Assembly (NCBI GenBank): GCA_002633005.1
Contig: NMRA01000080.1
Location: 215,291 to 279,290, forward strand
Reading direction: 5' to 3'
Source of the DNA: Phoronis australis
Lineage: Eukaryota; Phoronida; Phoronidae
DNA length: 64,000 nucleotides
Shown here: positions 57,865-64,000 of the stretch, one piece after another
How positions within the stretch are numbered: position 1 is the stretch's first letter
Layout of the letters: every line of letters begins with the position of its first letter
Made by a program: the position numbers and the translations under genes
The notes under the pieces: generated by a model
Told to the model about the DNA's origin: nothing
Database searches by the model: none
The model's input: the letters and a program-made list of their open reading frames with translations, nothing else

Positions 57865-60788
57865 ATGATGGACAGTCAACCCTCAGCTAGCTTCCCCGAC
57901 AAACCCAGATTTTTCAACAGCTATTACATTCTGTTTATACCCAATCACGAATGCTCGTCTTCCCTAGATGACACCGCCGAGACAATGAGCACTAGCCGCC
58001 TGAGCGAGCGCCATGATATCCGAGATTTGCTCGATGCTGAGCCAGTGCTAGACTATCTTATCCAGCATGGAGTTATCGACAAAGATCAAGCTCTGAACGT
58101 CAAGAATGAAACGGATAGGAAAAAACAGAATGTGGCACTGGTTAAGTTGATTGAGGACAGTGGATCGCAGGGCTCCAGGCTGCTCGTGAACGCTTTGAGG
58201 CAGGCTGGACAACACAAGTTGGCCAACTCTCTGGATGATGGAGTACGAATCACACCCAGCAAACATGCGGGTAGGTAGCAATAGTACAACTTCTGAAATT
58301 GTTTTGCTGTATTGACCTTTGTTTCACATAAAATTGCATTTGAGAATTCAGATGTACAAAACAGGGATTTAAGTAGTTCAGGATGCAAGGTATTTTGCAG
58401 AAAATGGTTGAGATAAAATGAATCTGTCACTTTCTTTGTCATATTGAAATAAAGATGTTGGTCTTCTATTGTCAGCAAGTATCTGATGTCGAAAAGTGTC
58501 AAATTTATCTTTGTAATCTGAAGAGAACTAATGAAAGCTTTTCAAATATCTTGCTTTGTTTACAGAAAAACGTGCATAAGTCGGATCAAATGTGATTGAG
58601 ACATTTTATCCATTTAAACCAAAATCCAGTTCATTTGAAGTGAGGAGTTCACGAACTAGACCAACTGTTCCGTGTTCAATTTATGCAAGGTTTACTCTAT
58701 TTTTAAAACATTTGGAAGATTATTGAGTAACTTTGATTAGTGTAATTCATGAAATCACTAAGTACTCTTATATTATGCAGGTTATCTGGGAAGGACGCGT
58801 CACAAAGGTGAGTCATTCTAATTATAATTAATTCACAGTCAACGAGATTTCAAGGCTGGCTTCCCAATTATCGTTTCTGCACAGCTTATACACTGAAGTC
58901 TGGTCGGAGACATCTGCCCAGATGACTTATAGGGGCAATTATGAGATAAGGGTGGTAAACCTCCTACTGTTAACCTGCTTTTCGTGTTGAAATGTGCCAA
59001 CAGCTGAAATGCTTGAGTATGCAGTAGTGCCACCTATTGCTTATTTGATGAAAGAGCTGATTCTGTGGCTTTAGTGCTTTCAGTATTACTGTATGTAGGG
59101 CTTGGAATTTTCCTCTTTTAACAGAACTTCATCTTTTTTGGTTTCGATTTCGTTTTATTTAATTTCCAGTTTCCCTATTTTTTGTCTCTTTTCTGCCATT
59201 ATTTTGACCTTTTTCTCGCAGAATTTTTATTTCCAGTAAATTTGGAACACAAAAATATTTCTGTCTCACAAGTCTATTATTTCTGGAACGATGCATCACC
59301 TGGAAAATTTTCTTCTTTTTTGTCATTGGTCATTCCAAGCCCTGATTATGTTAACTTTAATTTAATAGTGAAGTGAACATGTGTCTAATTAACCTTGTCT
59401 GTAAATTTTCATAGGTTAGGTTAAATTCAGTTTGACAGTTTGGTACTTAATGGTCTAACAATTTTACAAACAATAAAAAATAGCATATTTAGTACTGAAA
59501 AGTGATTCTGTGCCACCAATCACCTAAGAAGTAACGAAATTTACGGTAGTATGGCTCAGCTGATGTTTCTTGTCTCTCTCCTGAAAACTCAGTTAAATAA
59601 TGTTATGGTTACCTTTATAATCCATGAATGTGTATGTCAGTTTGATTTACAGTTTTGGGTTTCCTTGTGTTCTGAGCGCAGTAGAACCAGTAACACAAAT
59701 TGTAAATATAAATGAGGTTGAAAATCCAGAAATGCTGATTTGTTTTAAAATTCTGTCAGTTGTAATTATCCTCATTTAAAGCTATATTATGCTGTATTTT
59801 AAAGGTATGACTACTACCTTGGGACATCCCACTTCACACAATGGCGAGTGTGAAAGCATCGATTTAATATGATGCATTGCAGAAATCCAGTCCTAACGTA
59901 CTCATTCTTATTTTATCTTACTTTGAAGTTGACTATTTTTGACCAGCAGGAGCGGAGCTCAATGTGACTTTGATAGGGTTGTGTTTCTAACAAGTTTTGC
60001 TCTTCACAGGTCAGCTAGGACTTCAGATCAGAGTGCGTGCAATATGTGTTCCTGCTCTGAAGGCATCTATTTCCAATACAACTACGTCTGAGACCGAGTG
60101 GATCATAACACAGGAAAAACGTCCAGCCAACAGTTTACCACGACCATCGGCGCTCAACAGGCAATCCATGCTGTTTTTGGAGTACATCGAACCTCGTGTA
60201 GTTGAAGAGGAAGACGACAGGGGGTGCTGCTGGTTCTGTTGTCGGAAACCAAAAAGAAAACAGGAAGATGTGGTGGTTGTCCGCCGGTGCAGCGACCCTT
60301 CCAGGACCAGTGAACTTGTCATAAATAGCTTGCTTAAGGAAAAAATGACACAAAAAGAGGACCATAATGAAAATGTGGATAGTGGAAAGCAGAAAAACAA
60401 CCACAGCAAAACTCTTCTACCAGAGGGAGTGAAAAGCAGACAGGTGATATTCAAAGAGAAGACTGGGAAATTTTACGAAATTCTCGGCAATAGCAAAAGT
60501 CCGGCCCACACACGCTTGTTAAAATATTTTGAGCAAGAGCGAGGAATCCTCGTGCTTAGCATGATGCAACAGGCCACGGGTGTCGTCGTGGTGACAATAT
60601 GTACCCAGATGTCGCACATGAACCAGATACGTGACGACTACTGTTCGGGTGAACTGAATACGTGCATCGAAGATCGCGTGGTGACGGGGGATGTTTTGAA
60701 GCAGACGGAGGTGCTTGGAATGCAGCTTGAGATATTCTTAGATGTGCAAGAACTTGATATTGTGGAGCAGGAACTGTGTAGTAGTTAA
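57865..60788 (+). CDS. CARD protein with a TRADD-N-like C-terminal domain
   Basis: Three exons join in phase 1: 57865-58270, 58781-58807 (27 bp) and 60010-60788, giving 403 residues. An in-frame TAA at 57850-57852 fixes the start at or after the ATG at 57865; the adjacent ATG at 57868 has the better context. A CARD spans about 45-125 (LLDAEPVLDYLIQHGVID, and later LLVNALRQAGQHKLANSL). The middle contains GCCWFCCRKPKRK (216-228), a Cys cluster next to a basic patch. Residues about 312-400 (GILVLSM, GVVVVTICT, YCSGELN, RVVTGDVL, LEIFLDVQELD) resemble the N-terminal domain of TRADD as seen in expanded invertebrate families. CARDs mediate homotypic assembly in caspase and NF-kB signalling, and TRADD-N binds TRAF-type partners. 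A role as an adaptor linking these is inference. The CARD call is strong; the C-terminal call is tentative. Confidence 0.85.
58808..60009 (+). other. CARD gene intron 2
   Basis: It is bounded by GT at 58808-58809 and AG at 60008-60009. It contains a short family G element at 59097-59344 and no further exon. Intron 1 (58271-58780) shows nothing else. Confidence 0.8.
59097..59344. mobile_element. Short non-autonomous family G element
   Basis: The left end AGGGCTTGGAATTTTCC and the right end ggtcattccaagccct match the two termini of the element at 14556-15066 in swapped orientation. The interior is short (about 248 bp in all) and T-rich, unrelated to the longer copy. Confidence 0.8.
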
Positions 60789-60805
60789 AAACATATTGTT
60801 TGGTT

Positions 60806-60811
60806 AATAAA
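60806..60811 (+). promoter_or_regulatory. Likely polyadenylation signal of the CARD gene
   Basis: AATAAA lies 18 bases after the stop codon, giving a very short 3' UTR if used. Confidence 0.5.
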
Positions 60812-61687
60812 AGCTCCTAAAGGCAGATTGTGTTTAGGGTTTGGCTTTGCTTCGAGCTCTGTACAAATGGTAGTTTTGAACTTGTTTAGTTTTGAATAGG
60901 TTATTTTAAAAATGGAACGATACAAAAAAGTTAAATGGAAATTGTTTAAAAACAGACAAAATGATCAGATATTAACTGATATTCTACGGGGTTTTTTACA
61001 AAAAACTACTGTAACTACACAATGACTGGTGAAGGTGTTGTGCAAGTCGTGTAACCGAACGTATGGCTACTGTGGTCTCTGGCGGTGATTAGAATAGTTT
61101 TAGGCGAGTTTTCTCTACAGAGATGCCTTAAGCAGAATTAAAATATGTTCAATAACGCAAACATTTAATAAATATTCACATTTAATAAATATTCAGCAGG
61201 TAGAACTGAAATTAGGAGACCTCTTGGAGTTTGTGCAGGTGGCTATTGTGAAATTAGTTGCAGTCAGTCTAGACGTTTACGTTTTTTTATAATTACAGGT
61301 ATAATTTAAGCAGTGACTAAGAATACTATACAGATATGGAAATTTGATGTGAAGTAGAATTTACTTTAGAATGACTGGAATAATTTATCCATGTCTGCTC
61401 TTGTTGAATATTATCCTACTTTCATTTTAGCCAGGTAATGTGCAATATCAAGTGGATTTTATAATTCTAGACTTCTTCAAAGATATACCCGGTATGTATA
61501 TTATGTACCTCTAGGTAATGCTCTACTCAAGATAATTTTTGTTTGTGATTGGAACTGCTCATATTTAATCGTTATGGTACATATATTGTACATATTCTGT
61601 ATGAACGTGTGGACATGATGAAGGATAGTAACAAGATTTCGGCTACATGTTGTGAGGTCAACGTGTTCCATGACAAGGAAGGCATTN

Positions 61688-61710
61688 GGGGGGGGGGGGG
61701 GGGGGGGGGG
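61688..61710 (+). repeat. Poly-G tract of 23 bases beside an undefined base
   Basis: The homopolymer follows an n at 61687. Its length is uncertain in any assembly, and it could form G-quadruplex-type structure. Confidence 0.9.
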
Positions 61711-62945
61711 TGAGGAGGGTTGTCCCGTAAGAGAAGCTCCTAGAAACGTACCGTCATCTTGAGTGGGTGTTTTCCCTCTCAGGTAGGTAATGTCAATTAT
61801 CGTCTAGTGGATGGCCAGGGTATTTTGGCTTTATTTTGTTACATCATCTCAGCCTGCCACTTGTTACCGCTTCGGGTGCTTATTTTCTTTCTTGTCCATG
61901 TAGTATTTTGGTCTGGATTTTGAACCTGTAGTGGCGGCCCCTTCCACTCTCCATGCTCAAGGGCCCCAGACGCTGTTGTTTCTTGTTTTTTTGTGTCAAG
62001 ACCTAGTAGTCTGTGCCATTAATTGTCTACAGGTGACTGATAATCGATGATTTGCAAGTTAATTGTTTATGTTTCAGTAGTAGTCATGGTATAATTGGTT
62101 CCAGTGCACGATTTGTACGTTTTTGGAATTGGGAAATATTTTTAATCTTAACACATGGTGATATGTAAATATGGGGAATAATTAAATTATACTGTGTGTA
62201 TGAATGAACTATAGAGTGTGTTAAACCAATGAAATTTGCTCTTTTTGTGATACTTGCCACGGATGGGAGGGCTAGTTAGTGCAAGTAGGTGATACAGGAT
62301 ATTAGCTTCACTCTTTTCATTGTAAATTAAAGGAATTCGCGGAATCTAATTGCGATAGAGGATTTAGCAGGCGAACTTTGTGCATTCATTCAATCAAGAC
62401 TTTTCTTTATATCGAACTAAAGAGGAGCTCATGGCTTTCTGGTGTGGTGTGCTGAGGGTTGTCGGGTTTGACCAAAGTAATTGCAACATATGAGGAAATG
62501 AGGTGCTCAAATAACTGTGCGCGTGCGTGGTTGTAAAGCTTTATTGTACTCCATTTATCAGAATAAATTGCTTATTTAAATGGTCTACCTTAACACTGAG
62601 TTGCTCGTTCGCGAGTAAGAGTATGGACACTTTAATTGTGTGTGATTTTATCACATGATAAGGCGCTTGCATCTTCAGCAACAATGAGGTACAAAATTTA
62701 GTTGGATTCTACCCACAAATGATCTGATTTTCCGGTGTTTGTAATTACGGTGTACATTACGAACATCGCGTGGAGAGTAAAATCTAATGGCATTGTTACC
62801 TTTCAAGCGGCTATGAACCCGCCTTCAGTCACAAAATTAACATTTGATTTAGAACTGTAATAAAATTGGTCTCAAAATTTCTTTTAGTCAAAGGAGTTAA
62901 TTTCTGGGCTTGGAGAGAACAGAGATTATTGCTCGAGACAAGGCG

Positions 62946-63163
62946 CCCGTTCCAAGAAACTGACTTGAGTTTATTTTTTACTTTCGAACTTTTAAACTTC
63001 CGCGTCCGGTGAGTCAAACTTCAGACAAAACTTGAGACAAGAACTTAAGTCAAAGTTAAAGTCTCTTTCTTGAAATGGACTTGAGGTAGGTTTAAGTTTT
63101 ATCTTAAAATTGCATGAAATTTAAGATTTGTCTCATCTTGGTCAGTTTTCTTGGAACGGAACC
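62946..63163. mobile_element. 218-bp TIR element, family K
   Basis: The left end CCCGTTCCAAGAAACTGAC and the right end GTCAGTTTTCTTGGAACGG are inverse complements apart from one base. The interior has aacttaagtcaaa and related motifs. A second copy begins near 63810 (cccgttctaggaaact) and runs off the window. A right-end remnant lies near 14075-14130 (gacttaagtcagaaac, tttttgaaacggaaccc). Confidence 0.75.
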
Positions 63164-63809
63164 CAGATTCTACAACTTAGTTTGTCAGTTGTCACCGATG
63201 TCGTGTCCTATTAGGCTCCCAACATGGTCTCAAGCTACAACGAACTCATTTTTACTAACTGAGAACAGAAGCCACTTGTCATCTGTATTTAGAGCACGTT
63301 GAGATTGACAATTTCGTAGCTGTAAAGGTTAGTTTCTTAGACGTAACGTAAATTTATATGGCAGCCGTTTTAATCGCCGAGCACACAGCAAATGCCATGC
63401 TTGATTGGTTCACTAAATACGGTGAAAACAATGATTAAAAAACATGATTATCATATTTTTATGAACTCGAACCAGTTTTCCGAAATTAAACAAAGGAACA
63501 TTCTCGGAGACAAAAGTAATTTTACACAAATTAGCTGCAGCGCTACCTCGGCTGCCGAAACAAGTCCTACGAGTTAAATTGCAGAGTGTTTTAAGCATTA
63601 TTAAATGATGACACCGGTCTTGATTTCAACGAATGTGTGACGGACAACTGTGAGAATTGGCGATTTGTAATCACGAACAACAATCGATTTTCTTGTTTTA
63701 TCCTTCTAGTCTGTGCTAATGACTTCAACAAGTCATGTTAATTACTGTGGAATTGTTTGGCGTCTGTGTGATGTAATGCTTACATCCAAACTTGTACGAT
63801 TGCAGTCGG

Positions 63810-64000
63810 GCCCGTTCTAGGAAACTATCTTAAGTTCATGTTTGGCTTAACTGTAAGATTTGTCTCAAAGTCCAAACTTTGATACTTCCACATATGTTAA
63901 GTTAGTTTAACTTAAGACAACACTTTAGTAAAAAACTTAAGTCAAATTTTAGATCACCTTTTTAAAACGGACTTAAGACAAATTGAACTTTCATGTTAAA
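63810..64000. mobile_element. TIR element family K, second copy, cut by the window end
   Basis: It begins cccgttctaggaaactatct and repeats taagattgtc/gacttaag-type motifs in both orientations. The right terminus is outside the window. Confidence 0.6.

Larger units (their letters stand above)
60789..64000. other. 3' flank of the CARD gene
   Basis: No gene is recognisable. The interval holds a polyadenylation hexamer close to the stop codon, a poly-G tract and two copies of a TIR element family. A 19-bp direct duplication (cacatttaataaatattca-type) lies near 61158-61195. Confidence 0.6.

Noticed and set aside
60023-60454. 143-codon minus-strand frame opposite the CARD gene exon 3
   Set aside because: Antisense shadow of a well-supported coding exon with no domain of its own.

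Overview
The window is animal nuclear DNA. The genes are split by GT-AG introns of 0.2 to 4.8 kb and are embedded in dense, degraded transposon remnants. There are no operons or ribosome binding sites, and there are assembly gaps at 11790-12229 and 36942-36983. The gene families present (a BIR/UBA/RING inhibitor of apoptosis, a P-glycoprotein, and a CARD protein with a putative TRADD-N-like tail) suggest an invertebrate deuterostome such as a cephalochordate, hemichordate or echinoderm. This is an inference from family content; a lophotrochozoan is not excluded.

Four protein-coding genes can be reconstructed exon by exon, and their splice phases agree. (1) 4568-13440, minus strand: an IAP of 396 residues, BIR-BIR-UBA-RING. 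(2) 18531-30517, plus strand: a nine-exon DUF21/CBS-pair membrane protein (503 or 466 residues). It resembles the plant DUF21 type more than the animal CNNM type and ends in an acidic dileucine motif. (3) 36654-43674, minus strand: the 3' end of an ABCB/P-glycoprotein gene covering the complete second nucleotide-binding domain. Its last exon is present twice because a 1.75-kb block is repeated across an assembly gap. (4) 57865-60788, plus strand: a three-exon gene for a 403-residue protein with an N-terminal CARD, a Cys/Lys-Arg-rich middle and a C-terminal domain resembling TRADD-N. The IAP and CARD genes lie about 44 kb apart, so two likely death or inflammatory signalling genes are loosely linked.

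Layout: 1-934 is the 3' end of a non-LTR retrotransposon. 935-4567 is repeats and the IAP 3' flank. 4568-13440 is the IAP gene, whose 4.8-kb first intron is filled with repeats and a gap. 13441-18530 lies between divergent genes and holds a SINE and a TIR element. 18531-30517 is the DUF21 gene, with a truncated Ty3/gypsy-like element in intron 1, a LINE scrap in intron 3 and a 40-bp minisatellite in intron 5. 30518-36653 holds a SINE copy, a 1.8-kb TIR element, a foldback and MITEs. 36654-43674 is the ABC gene. 43675-57864 has no recognisable coding exon apart from one unexplained open frame, plus a possible 5' non-coding exon. 60789-64000 is the 3' flank, with a poly-G tract and TIR elements.

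The most distinctive items are the CARD plus TRADD-N-like architecture, the plant-type DUF21 protein in an animal, and several small TIR transposon families with well-defined ends, one with a perfect 8-bp target duplication.
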